DNA of 64,000 bases from Lineus longissimus (Eukaryota; Nemertea; Pilidiophora; Heteronemertea; Lineidae): contig NC_088320.1 in assembly GCF_910592395.1 (NCBI RefSeq), forward strand, positions 8,682,001 through 8,746,000, written 5' to 3'. This document shows positions 41,201 to 54,943 of the stretch, piece after piece (position 1 is the stretch's first letter; each line of letters starts with the position of its first letter). The translations under genes were made by a program, and so were the position numbers. Under the pieces are notes generated by a model. It did no database searches. It saw only the letters and a program-made list of their open reading frames with translations, and was not told the origin of the DNA.

Positions 41201-44200
41201 TGGAAATGAATATCACTTCCTAACCACGACACAATGATTCAGTGCACCTACGAGCAATAATAAACAATGATCGTACTCACGTAATCGTACCCCTGGTTTT
41301 GCGGATGAGCACACTGTGATAGTCGACACCACAACCGACCCACGTGTTTGGGCGTGTTATTATCATAATTTTAACAACCTTGTAGTCGATAATAGGTGTG
41401 CCACCTAGCGCCAATTATGAGACACCAAGACCTGACAGGGTGCTCGTTCATTAGGAAATATACGAATCTTGGCTGGACGTCGTCTCTTTATTAGAGGCGA
41501 ATTCTTCGAAAAGTACGGGACAGATTACATCGCAATTAGTGCTGTAGGTCAAACCTCTGCGATTATTGAAGTCATATATCACAGCGGATTATGGTAGTTA
41601 GCTTTTATCAACATATCCGGGCCTTGCACTTTGGGCGATTTTGATCAGATGGCACGGAATAGAGACAGGTCGATCGACCGTAACAATGCCCGATGTTGCA
41701 ATGGTGACACTATAAGTGTTAGACACGTTAACAACACTGCGCACCAGTGGGGAACACAAAACGTTTAACTGACCGAATTCTCAGGATTACTCTGAGAAAT
41801 TACAGTTTCAACTACTGGAATTACTGAGCCCTATAAGTGGACGCTTTGGATTGGACATTTACTTTCCAGTTGAATATATTTTGATCGGGAAGTAACAGTA
41901 GACACGGTACAAGGGACAATAAGACACATTTGGAATTCAAGAAATAATAAATCAAAATCAAAATGATAAGACAGTTTTCCGTAAATTATCAACTACTTCA
42001 TATTTTTAATTCAGATCACGGTTGCTAATAATTGGTAAACGTGTGCAAGACATAATCGTATAGTTTTTGGCCAACTCCCTACTGTGTGTTCTTCAATTTC
42101 ATTCCGTTCCTTAGACAGATCTGTAACTTAGACTTAGAGCAGTTTCGAATGATAATCATTCGTGACATTCAAACATTTGATGTGTGTACATGTATTTGAA
42201 CTATAAAAAACTCAGGCTTTTCAAGGTATCGGTCATATCAGTGCCTTACTTACGTTGTGAGCGTGTTTGACCATGTTGGTAATGTTGTTTCCAGGATAAC
42301 CCCAGACGTATATAGTGCCGTTAGAATCCCCTGTAATAGTATCGCCGCTCTCGTTATGTGTCAGACATGTTACGTACATGGCTCTAAGATGGGTCTGAAA
42401 GGAAATTCAAAATATATAACTACTTCGGCAATACCCTTCAAAAGAAAAACAAACAAAACAATTCCTATGCGCTGATGCACATAAGTATTCTAAGTGAAAA
42501 CAGCGCCTTAGTATTACAAATATTAATTTACTTTATATCAATTAAAAGAGTTAAAATACATATTTATAAATCACACACATTTGAAGTTTTTGGAAGGTTG
42601 TTTTGTCAGTGGTAACGAATGTATATATGAAAGACAACGAATTGGCATACATGCAGTTGCGTTCATGCCATTTATCATGTTTGAGTAAGGGCAGATGCAT
42701 CATTATTTGACACATCAGTTTGCGCACTGCAACCTCGATTCTAAGAGATATGTGTGCGGTTTTCATTCATACAAGTGATAGAGGTACGCTACTAGAACCG
42801 AGGTTGATAGTTTAATTTCGGTGCTGACTTAAAGGTGGTGTACTTCACCAAATGAGGGCGAATGTCTCAGGGGTTTGTGTGCAGGGCCGGAGAAGCGAAC
42901 ATTAACCCCCGATTTCCTCAGGATGGTCATGTCGATGGTGCAGAAGATATTTTCTCTCCCGCGGGATTCTAGAGTATACTACCAGCAGCTGAGCTAAAAA
43001 ATGTAACAAAGGGACTTAACTATTTCATTTCAGTTGAAGCAGACACATGCGATAAATGTTGATTAGAATATACACCTGATAATCCGGACGAGAGTGCACT
43101 TCGATCAAACTTCTCTCTGCATTGAAACGCCACCACACAAGGTGCTCTTTCCCTATTGTGACAATCACATCCGGGTTCTTGGGATTGAAATCAACGTCAC
43201 AAGTCACATCAGTTTGAATCTAAAATTTCGAAGAGAAAAGAGCATTCAATCTAAAGCTGTAATATAAGGACGTATTGAGCATGTTTACTGACGGTGGTCA
43301 AATCACAAGACGCGTAGCAATGGTCTATCACTTTTCTCGAGCAGACGGAAATTGAGTGAAAATACCTTTTCATCAACTCTGCACAATCCAATCCAACTAC
43401 CGTAATTGTGAGGACAAGTCAATTTTTAAGTGTTTCACCATCCCAACAATCTTGCGTGATTTAAAATAGGTGGATTATCAGCTCATGCCGCGATTGACTT
43501 GGTAAATCCTGTAACGGTCCGCTAGAAATCGTCCCGGTAATCGAAGTTCGATAAAATATGACCATGGAGCCTTCGAAGACCCAAGCCAGGAGTGTCTGCT
43601 GCAGCGTTGGTTCAAATAGGTATTTCATTTCCGACCATTAGGATGATACTAGTCAATTGAAAGACTATGAGTGCGTGCAGCTTAATTGCTGTTTGATTAT
43701 TATTTTGTTTGGCAATTAGCGACCAATCAAACATTTACTAGCACATCTGCCTAAATTGTTAGATCGTTCACATCAGTATAAGTCAACAGTTTAGATTGTT
43801 TGTACTTGATAAATGTCTCAAAGAATATTGGTGGGTGGGGTTTAATACATTCCTTTACAAAATTTTTGACCCAGCTTTTCACGCCTGCGCGAGCAAGGGC
43901 AAATTGCCTGAACCAAGTGAAAATTGGTTTGCACTGCAAATGGATGGCATTTAAAGAACTGAAATTGACATGGAGGCCAAAGACTCAATGCTGTTACCTG
44001 CAAACTTTGTGGAAACCAAGGCAAATGCGCCTAATCTACCTTTCCATGTCTGTGATCCATTTTAAATGCTATCCCTTTTCACGCAAGGCAGTTTTAATTT
44101 TTTTTATGAAAATTGCCCCTGTTCGGTCATGCGTGAAAAGCTGGGTCTAAAATTTTGTACAGATATGCATTGAAGCCCTACCTAACAATATCCATTGAAA

Positions 44201-47200
44201 CATTTCCCAAAAAATTAAAAAAATTAATTGTGAATTATAAAAAATGCTAATATGGAGGTAATTTATCAAAATGTCTACTGTTTGAAATTGACGTGAAGAC
44301 CAAAGGGTTAATGCTGTAATTAGCAATTATTGTGCAATGGGGGTTGCCCAAAGTCCTTTCCCATGGTCTTTAATTCAATTCAAATGCCATCCCTTAGTGG
44401 TGCAAACCAGTTTTAATTTGGTTCAGACAATTTTCCCTTGCTCGCTCCTGCGTGAAAAGCTAGGTGTGAAATTTGGTTCAGACATGCATTAAACCCCTAC
44501 CTACCAATATCCAGCGAAAATATTTTCCGAAATATATAAAGAGCTAATTTGGGGGTTATTTTATCAAACTGTATACTTTTTTTGATACACCCTGTATAAA
44601 CCAGACCGGATTACGTATTATAGTTGGTGTATTGGCGAGCGCAGAGAAAAAAACTGATGCGGAGCACACGGTAATTCATACAACCATGCTCAATATGTCG
44701 TGTCAATAACGAAAGTAGTTGCAAGATTCACAGTGTCAACAGAAGACGACGTATCATTTTAGTTACTAACAAATGCCAATTGATAAGGTTAAACTCCCCG
44801 GTTGTGTTTCATTCATGGCGATTTTAGTAAAACGTAAATTACCTTAATACGAGCGAGCTCTTTAGCTTTAGATACGTTCCACACCGACATCAAATGGTCC
44901 TTACTCTTGTCAATCACAACCAGTCTGTCCTCTACACCTGGTGAATAGCGTACACTCTCGTCCCCTGCCTTGGTTTTCGATGTCGGGAAGGCTAAACACA
45001 CTATACTCTTCTCGAAATAATCATCGCCAATTATATTCAAGGTTTGTAGGGTGTCAGCTCGCCAAACTCGAACGTGAGCCTTGGTGTGTAAAAACATTAA
45101 GCTATAATATAGAGATTTTAATCCTTGAAGTTAAAAACGTTCTTAAGTTTTTAACACAAATTAGCAACATGCGTATTTATGATTTGTTAGTGAAATTCTG
45201 CACAGACTACGAATGTATACTGTTGTGTTTAATATTTAACGTAACTGGCTTTCAGACTCTTTGTTCTGCATTGAAAAATTTAAAGACAAATCGAAATTTG
45301 CCACATCTAATTGCTATATGCGTATATACATGTAGTATTTTTGTGGTTGTATGTCAAATGTCTAACACATAAACCCTTGCAAACGTAGACTCCCCTATGA
45401 CCTGTCAAATATTGGTGTATTAAATTTGAATGCCCGAATGCATCACAAATTCAGAACCAAATCATCTTAGGTGCCATCACTTCAGGTGTTATGTAGAGAT
45501 CCAGAACAGTGTAGCCGCGCGACCTATATGTATACACGGCATTATCTTTTGTTATACCACTCGGGCGTTACCAGTTTTATCGGCACTGAAAAATATTGTC
45601 TATCTTTATCGTCCTATATCTATATTAGAAGGAAAATGCGTACCTATCTCTGATATCATGTCATAATTTCAGCACAGTGGATGTTTGAACTAACTGATAA
45701 CGGCATATACAGGACGCCTCAGAAATCGCAGTTTCCGTGATTCACCATTTTCTTTAAAATGTGCCTAAAACTACATGAGTGGCTGATCATGATAACTTCA
45801 ATGTTTCTTATTTTTTCTTTAATTTAATTTTGGTAACACAACAATTTTCAGGTTTAAGCCCTTCGACGATTATTTCTTTAATTCAATTTTGGTAACCCAA
45901 CAATTTTCAGGTTTAAGCCTTTCGACGATTTTTTCTTTAATTTAATTTTGGTAACCCAACAATTTTCAGGTTTAAGCCCTTCGACGATTATTTCTTTAAT
46001 TTAATTTTGGTAACCCAACAATTTTCAGGTTTAAGCCCTTCGACGATTTTTCTTTAATTTAATTTTGGTAACCCAACAATTTTCAGGTTTAAGCCCTTCG
46101 ACGATTATTTCTTTAATTTAATTTTGGTAACCCAACAATTTTCAGGTTTAAGCCCTTCGACGATTTTTCTTTAATTTAATTTTGGTAGCCCAACAATTTT
46201 CAGGTTTAAGCCATTCGACGATTATTTCTTTAATTTAATTTTGGTAACCCAACAATTTTCAGGTTTAAGCCCTTCGACGATTTTTTCTTTAATTTTGTTT
46301 TGGTAACCCAGCAATTTTCAGGTTTAAGCCCTTCGACGATTTTGCCGTCTGAACAGAGACCGATTAGATCGAATGAATATTTTTAGGCTTCCCAAGCTAA
46401 CAAGCTGGGGAAGTAAGTAAACACACATTAAGTTATAAGGTGGCCAGGAAAAACGCCTTTAACTTCAAAGATTAACAACTTAACAACATGTGTATTGAGA
46501 GTGAGTAAGTGCAATTCTGCACAGACTACGAATACATATATACTGTTAGTTTGTGTTTGATATTTAACGCATCAACCCTCAGACTTATTCTTCTGCACCG
46601 ATAAATAAAAAGACAAGTCGAAAATTGCCATGTCTCATTGCTATATATAAAGTATATTTTGGCGGTTGTATGTCAAAATTCGAACGAACGTTGTTGACCT
46701 CCCCAGCCAACAAGCTCGGGAAGACTATTTATTTTACTTAACAACCAAAAAAATATTTCTTGTTGTTGATATTATAATTGTTATTGTCAATAGGTTCCCC
46801 CAAAAAATTGATTCCGGACAACTTCTCCATAACCGCTTGGCGGAGATCACTGAAATATTCAAGGAAGATAGGTGATGTGTTGAAATCATGCATGTTGGTT
46901 TGAATTTTTCAGTTATGTAATATATAATTTAAATAATAATGAGTTGAAGTTGGCATGTGGGTTTATGTTGAGCTCCATTATTTTTAACTCGTTAGCTCGC
47001 AGCTCGCTTATTATTGATGTTATCGTCGAACAATTCTCAGGGAATGAGGAGAACACCACGGATTTAGTACCATTTGGTTATTACAGAGGTGAAGAAGAAA
47101 GATATACAATGTCCAGACGAAAGTGTGATATGTAGGCAAATAAATATGAATAAGTGTACAGAGATGAAAGAAGATACATGTTTTAAACATACCGTTACAT

Positions 47201-50200
47201 TAAAAAAATTGTACCCTGTATACAGACATAAAAAAACACATTTACTATAGACGAAACTGAAGAGGAAATGAAATTATTTATTGAAGCTATTGAAACCATA
47301 TGAGGTGAAGATGAAGACATTCAATGAGTGCGATTGTTATTGATGTCGGAAAGAAATGTTACAGTTAGTGGAGATAACTCGCTACTTAAGAGGAGAAAGT
47401 GCAGTTAAAATGAGTGGTATATATGTTCACCCAAGTAGCACAAGATGAACTAACCCCTGTATTTAATGATGTAAACTTCGAGGGAAATGCGTTGCTAGAT
47501 AGAGTTTGTTGGGAAATTAAATAGATGTCAGTAGATTCCCAACGAGAGGTAGTGACAAATAATCTGCAGCAGTCTACAAATGAAATCAATATACGTACAT
47601 GCATATAACATGCGACAGAAAGTGCCAGACAAAGAACTGACAAAGCCTGAATCAGTGAAGAAACGGCTTGACCTCAGCTGTAGTGACATGGACACAAGTG
47701 TACATAGACACTCATTAAAACCAGCAATATCGACTCCATTGCCGAGTCCGCTAACCCCTGCTACAGTAACAGTAGTTAAAAGTGGAGCTAGAAAAGCAGA
47801 CACCCGAAAATTATCTCCATTTATTGGTAAAGAGTCTGAAATTTTGTCGATCTGGTTTAATCACTTCTTTGATGTGGTCAGCGCGGGAAGTGGTCCGCTG
47901 AGATAAATAAGATTACCCCGATCCGAGGGTAATGCAGGAGAGTCTACGTTTGGACAGTTGTCTGAGGCCACCTGCCAAGACTATTAAAAGAATTAATCAA
48001 AGCAGTAGATGGTCGATTAAAAAGATAGAATTGGTTGATGCAAACCACCTTTTACAACAATACGTCGTTAGGGCCATCGTCACTAAGTTTGACAGGACTT
48101 TTCCTCTGATGTAATTTGACTTCAATCGGCACTGAGTGACTTCATGTCGGGAACTATTGAAAGAGGATGAGCTGTCAACGACTTGCATGTACCAAAAAAG
48201 CAAATATATTTGAAAAGGTATTAACACAATAACGGCAGTTTGTTGCACTGGTGTCGAAGTCCCAGTTGTTAAATCAAACCTTGTGAAATAGTATTTGTCA
48301 AATTCCAACAGTGTGTGCGCATGCCCACATCCAACTTATCAAAAAGATTGCGTTGTGCAACACATCTAACCTCTTGGGACGATGATAGCTACTTCATGAT
48401 AGCAAAAATAGAATTGAAAAAAAAGAAACTAGAATACGTGTTTACGTACCCCACCGTATTTAAGTTTTTGACAAGCCGCCGATTGTCCGCTAGCCACGGT
48501 TACACCGTCATCATGGACTGCCATACTGAAAATATATGTTAGACAAATATGACTACCCACAAAACCCTAATGAAACTCATGTATGCGTTAATTTCGAGTT
48601 GATGTAAAAAAGGTACAGGAAAAAAGGTACTGGAAAAAATGTACAGGAAAAAAGTACTGGAAAAAAGGTAAACGAAAAAAGGTTCTGCAAAAAGGTACAT
48701 GTACTAGGTAAAAAAGTACAGGATTTTTTTATAGGGCTTTATAGAGTTTGTTTTCTGCATTGTACAACATTTCCCAATTTATTATCTAATTTTGATCAAG
48801 AAGCAAGCTTCTCTTGTTGTGGCTTTTAGGATTTCTCCAGGATCGTGATTACTCTTACATAATTTATTCTATCGTCGCAGCCAGTCTAATTGGTCCGATC
48901 AGGTAATGTGGATATTCACTAATTATAAGCCAATAAGATTGTGATTGGAGATTTTCAAAATGTTTTCAGATAGCGTTGTTTTGCTTTAGGTTTGGATCTC
49001 TCTGAAGACATACTCAAGGGAAGAGCTGGCCAGTTAGATATAGAAACCGGTGAACATACATACATATTTGTCAGTTTTGACCCAAGATCACTTGAAAAGC
49101 AAGTTTTTCGCACCTGCCTGGAAATGAGGGCATACCCCCCCCCCCCCTCAAAAAACAAACTAGCTACGCCTCTGTATACCGCCACCATAAATTAGGCACG
49201 CATGAAAATAATGGAACGATCACTGCTAGATTCGAAAATGAGATAGTGAGAAGCAACAATTGCATTCCCAATTTCTATTAAGTCTGTAAGTATTTAAAGG
49301 CACAAATCAGTTTCCCATTCTCATAATCTTGCTCTCCCCCCTCAAATACCGATTTTAGTTATTTGTACATTTTTCCTGGAGAAACCCCGGCCTCAAAGCC
49401 GCAACAAGACAAGCTTTCTTCCTGATCAGAATAATTTGGCAATGCTGAACAATGCAGAAAACAGAAAATCCTGTGCCCTTTTTTCCAGTACCTTGCATGA
49501 GGGGAAGGGGGAGGATGTTTTGCAAAGTGCGACAGAGTGATTGCTACGGTGGCTGAGAAAGGCAATGAATTATTTTTTTATAACTCGGGCGCCAGACGTT
49601 ATTGGCGCTGAACCGCTCGGTGGAGTGGCCGCCAAGGTCACCAGATTTGACTCCCTGTGATTTGTTTTTCTTTGGAGGTACCTGAAGCACAAGGTTTATG
49701 AGATTCCAGTGCAAGGTCTAGCAGAAGTAAGAACTCGCATAATTCGGGAAGTCAGTGAGTTGAGGGACAATCCAGAGGGTAGACATGGGTTGTTCAGGAT
49801 ATGTGTCGACGTTGTCAAATGCATCCAAAGAGGATGAGGTCACGTTGAGGGTGTCGGGACTTGAATTGTAAAAGTGTTGAATTCATGTGGAATACAATTT
49901 ATCTGAAAGAAAGTGATGTGATGTTGATCATTAAACATGATTTCATTCTCAGGCGGCTTAATGTCAAGCTTGAATTTCCCTACTTGGAACAAGGTGATTT
50001 TTGCATGTCTTTTTTCAAGACCATGGTGATCAGTCATGCATAACAGGTTGGACGTCGCAATGGTATCAACACACAGCTCATACCTTCTACTTTACATGCT
50101 GCAATGAGAGAAGTTGTAGAAAGTATGGATAAAAAATATTGACCCATTTTGCTGGGATTACTTTTTATGAGATACCCTGTATAGCACTGTCTGCGATTGT

Positions 50201-53200
50201 TACAAGGTAACACTATATACAGAGGCGAGGTGAGCATATTACATAAGTTGATCGGAAGTGACGTTGCCGAGTTGGGGTAAAGCCAAGTACTATGGATTGT
50301 TCCAGACTTGATTTTTTTTCCTAATGTATAATTTGATATCTCGAATTTGAGATTACAGTGAGTTTAATATTGCAATATAAAATGTTAATAGATATGGAAG
50401 TAACAACATCAAAATTGGCAATCAAATATGTGAGAATGAATGTCAAGACCTACTCGATAATAACCGAAGAAAATATAGTGATATATGTTGGCGTTTAGTA
50501 TTGTTAAAAATACAAATAGTTTGGTCAACCAATCTTTGGAATACCATGATTAAATGATAGCCTAACCAATAGAGTCGGACTTTTTGACCGAATATTTTGT
50601 AATATACTGATCTCTGGACGCTTTTACGCGAAGTGTTACCTACGGTGTCTGCAGAGAATAACTCGCTGTCCTTAATACCAGGGTCTCGTTAATACTCGAA
50701 TGAACGTGATGATGACGTGTCCCGTTAACAGGACGTTACATCTATTTTAAAATGCGTTTCCAATGTGATTGCATGAGGACAAACCATGATTCCCCTGATT
50801 CTGCAGGATGTTGAATCAGGCATTTTATTTCTTTAAATAAATCATAAGGGTCGCATTGGCTCCAAGCTCTGTTCACCATCACAAATGGCAATATTGCCAA
50901 TTGGGCAGAACAATCACAGAAAACCCCAAATATCATACATTTCTTCCTGGATAATTCTTACAGTGACCATTCTCCCGAGAAAGACAGTTGCTTACGCTAC
51001 ACAAAAATCAAAAACAAGTCGAGGGTCAACCATTGAACTTTTGAGATATGTTGAATTTTGCACAAATCAGTGAAAAACGCAACAACTGGCACTGGACGGC
51101 ATTTCAATACGGGCCCGATGCACAGCCCAAGTTCAGTGTACACATACGTCGGCAACAACAGTAATATGCGTAGTTTCTTGTTAGCCGCCTATTGAGTAGC
51201 GCTCTAGGTTCAAAAATTCCAAATAACATGTATTTGCCAAAACAACAGCTAAATCAACACTGGCATACTGTGAGGATCAATAAATCAATGTTTTGGGGGA
51301 ACTTTGTACGGTTAGGGGTTGGCCGGGCATGAATACGAAAAACTCCCTAATGAGACCTAGGGAATGTATATTTGATACGTCATCTAAGGGATAGACAAAC
51401 ACAAGCATGTTGTACCGGTGAAGAACATCGAATGTTCACATAACCGAACTGTTGGTGCCGAATGACGCGGAGACATTTAACAGTTTAAGTTTCGCATTCT
51501 GGATGAAACTTTGGGAGTGCATCGTAATCCTAATGGATTTGGCCCGGCCCGGCGTCGTAATCCTATTGGATTTTTTGGTGAAGTCCACTATAGGCTACTA
51601 TATATATTGTTAACCTCTATGTGGGATCGCTTAATAGCCCTGGCAAAGACACTCAGATACATTGGACTACGGCTTTTTAGTCTCTTCCAACAGAATCTCG
51701 ATAGTTTCACAAGTTGTATTTGCGTTGTGAAAAGCCTGACATTTTAGTTCCTTGAAGGCCACGCCGGCGCCCACGCGAGCCAGAAATTCCATATTGGGTT
51801 GACCCGAGGATCCACCCCAAACCCAACTGCGTGATATTCGGCAATGTTAACATCTAACACTCTCATTTCACAAGAAGTACATGTAATAAAGGTTTTTCCC
51901 AGCTTTTGTAACCTGAATGGTTAATTCATATTCGTCACCCTACTATTGATTTACCTTTTGATCTCATCGCTGTGTTCTTTGTAGTGTCTCTGGCTGTGAC
52001 CTTCGACGTCATACAAAACGGCTATGTTTGCTATGTAATAAATCACCTCTCCATTCGCCATGACGTAGATGTTGCTGCGACAGTCATGTCCTCTGTAGCC
52101 ATATCTAGTGACAGGAAAAACGAACGGAATTGAAGAACAAGCATGACGATATACGGCTTATTGAGAAAAGTGTGCATGCAATTGTCGACATTTCGCTAGG
52201 GCATTGTTGTCCTTTACTATAATTTACGATAATTTTACGATAATAGCATTCCGCGAAGATGACGTCACTGCAGCTGCTGCCCTCTATTTCCCCATCGCTG
52301 AATTACAGGCAATGTCGGACAAACATGCGTTTCGTAATGGATTCAGGCTTTCTAACTAGGGCAGGCACATGTCCGAGTGTTGGACATACTACATAATTGT
52401 TCTGAATATTTCTCTCTCTGACTCTATGGTATCATTCATGCTAAAAACAATGCAGGGTCAAAGATAATTGACTTTGAAATAAGCTCGAATGTGTAGAAAT
52501 AAGTGTCGATGTCCGACTGTCACGTGACTAAAACGTCATCAATATCTGATGCAAATGACCTCGTGAGCTATAAATAGTAACTTCGCGGAATGCTATTTCA
52601 CAAAGTGACCAGTCTGTACCATATGAGTTGTACTAGTCATGTCTGCTTCAAAGCCGATGTCAATTCTATAAAGTTTTACCCCCTACTTAATAATGTGAAG
52701 CGCTTTGAGCGACTGAAACCAGTTGGATTTAGCGCTATGTCTCATGATTATTATTATTACTCAGTGCATTTCGTGCCGTTATACTCTTTCATGTAATGCA
52801 CAGGGTCATTCAAACTATACGGAATCGTTGAGTGGAGTTTTCTCAAAATGAGAAAATTGCTGATTGATCACCTAGTGTAATCATCGACGACTTTATACAC
52901 AATTTCAGATTGATCGACCTTCCCTGGAATCTGCATTGCAATATCAATAAGATATTTATAACGAGAAAATCCCGGAGTTAGCTTGGCAAACTCTGAGATC
53001 TGCGCAGTGTTTGTTAACATGCAAAGTAGTTATGAAACTAAATTATCTATCATACATGAAATTGGTATTGCTCTCCATCAATCGGTTAAGGAGAATTGGT
53101 TATTGATTCGTTGTTTTGCCAACTATATATCAATACTAGAAAGCAGAAAAAGTATCTTTATGCCTACCACCCTTAATCACTGGATGGAATCTCCTAATTG

Positions 53201-54881
53201 TTCGTATTTGCAGGTAGATTTTACCCGTGTGAAGTCATTCAACGACCTCTCTTATCCATATTTTCAGCGCAAAATATTATTTTCGGGTGTTTTTTCGAAT
53301 AGACATCTTGATATCCTATGTTTTTTTTCGTATGAACGGCTGGCCAAGTAGACGGTGCTGCCATCTGCCATCTAAGCCTGGAACCGGAGTTATAAATGCA
53401 AGAATGCCGGTGTAACAGTAACAAACGCCCCCCTGGAAAAAGTGTCCGACCCTATTGTATTCTGCAATATGGCTCTATAGAGACCCTGACCGTCAATAGC
53501 TCAGAGATTGAAGCGCATAATAGAATACTTTGTTTCCCGGGCATCCTATCCTAGGACATTTTAAACTTCTACACCGGTCAGTTCCAACAACTCCGGATGT
53601 CCAATGGTAAAGACACAGGCCTAACACGCCACCGTGTTCGACTAACGCAGAGGCCGATTTTTCCCAAATCCCCCGTGATTGCTATCATTTTTAAGTGAAT
53701 ATAAATTTATTTCCTTATTGTTTCCGTAACTCTTAACATCTTTAAGTGATTATGTAATCATATTGGTGAATCGCACTTTCTGTAATAAGCAAAACTTGCA
53801 AAATAAGGCTGTTCTTATCGCGCAGATATTTTATTTTATACGTACAGTGAAATTGAATTTGAGATGGAATTCGACCACGTTAAAATGCATAAGTCCCCAT
53901 GAAACCAGATTAATTGTACTTGTATCACGAAGAAAACGACAAAGCCATGCCGACATGACACGCACACGCCGCCTGTTGTTGGTTTAATAAACTGATAGAG
54001 ATTCCGAGCCTCAACCAACACCAACATATACGTCAAATAGTTACTACAACTCCGAAACGGACAAATTAAGTACATAATATACAATACAACGGCAACTGCA
54101 GAGTCCCACCATGTTCATAGATTCAATTCAAATATCATCGGAATGTCACATCATACTAGAAAATGCCAAGATTGTCGATGCAGTCATTGGAGATTTGTCG
54201 CAGGGATTTGATCGGACATAGAGGCCTATAGCCCAAAAAATAATCGTCAACACACGACTTCCTCAAAATTTAACGATATGCTCATAAGCAAGTTGCAGGT
54301 CTCCTCAAACAAATATAATCGAGTGCATACAGGCCAGTTAAAAATCCCATTGGTGCAATTTTTTTTACGCTTTCTGGACGGCAATTTCAGAAAACATCTT
54401 TTGTTCAGCTAGTCAGGAATTAAAACACAGGTTTCAGAGTACAAAACAGTTTACTTGCCAGCCTTTAAAACCACGGACAAGAGAATAGTTGCGTGATGAT
54501 ACATTTCATTAACCTTTAATTACTATAATTGAAGCTCATTTCGTATTTTATCCACCCCCCCCCCCCATTATAATAGCACAAGAGAAATACAGCGTCCAAT
54601 TCTTCTGAAACCGAGATACTCACACCCAGTCCAGCTGTAGCCTTTCTAATGGTGGATCTAAGTGGTCCTCGCCAGGGCGAAAGTCATCTGGAAACCACAG
54701 CTTCAATTCCTTATTCCGGATCTTGGTCTTCATGTACTTTTCTGTTGGACTCAATACCAGCGTATTTTGAGCAGTTAGTTCAGCTATAAAAAGACAGGAG
54801 ATTAGTCAATAAACCCATGCTCATTCGACCGACCACCCGATCAATCAATGAATTCAATCAACAAACAACTAAACAACTAGA

Positions 54882-54943
<62 letters not shown>

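Noticed and set aside
42935-42990. A tRNA-like A-box (TAGCTCAGCTG) on the minus strand
   Set aside because: No B-box or pairing stems follow at the right distance.
52983-53351. A 122-codon plus-strand open frame
   Set aside because: No recognisable domain, no splice support, and it lies inside an EML intron.
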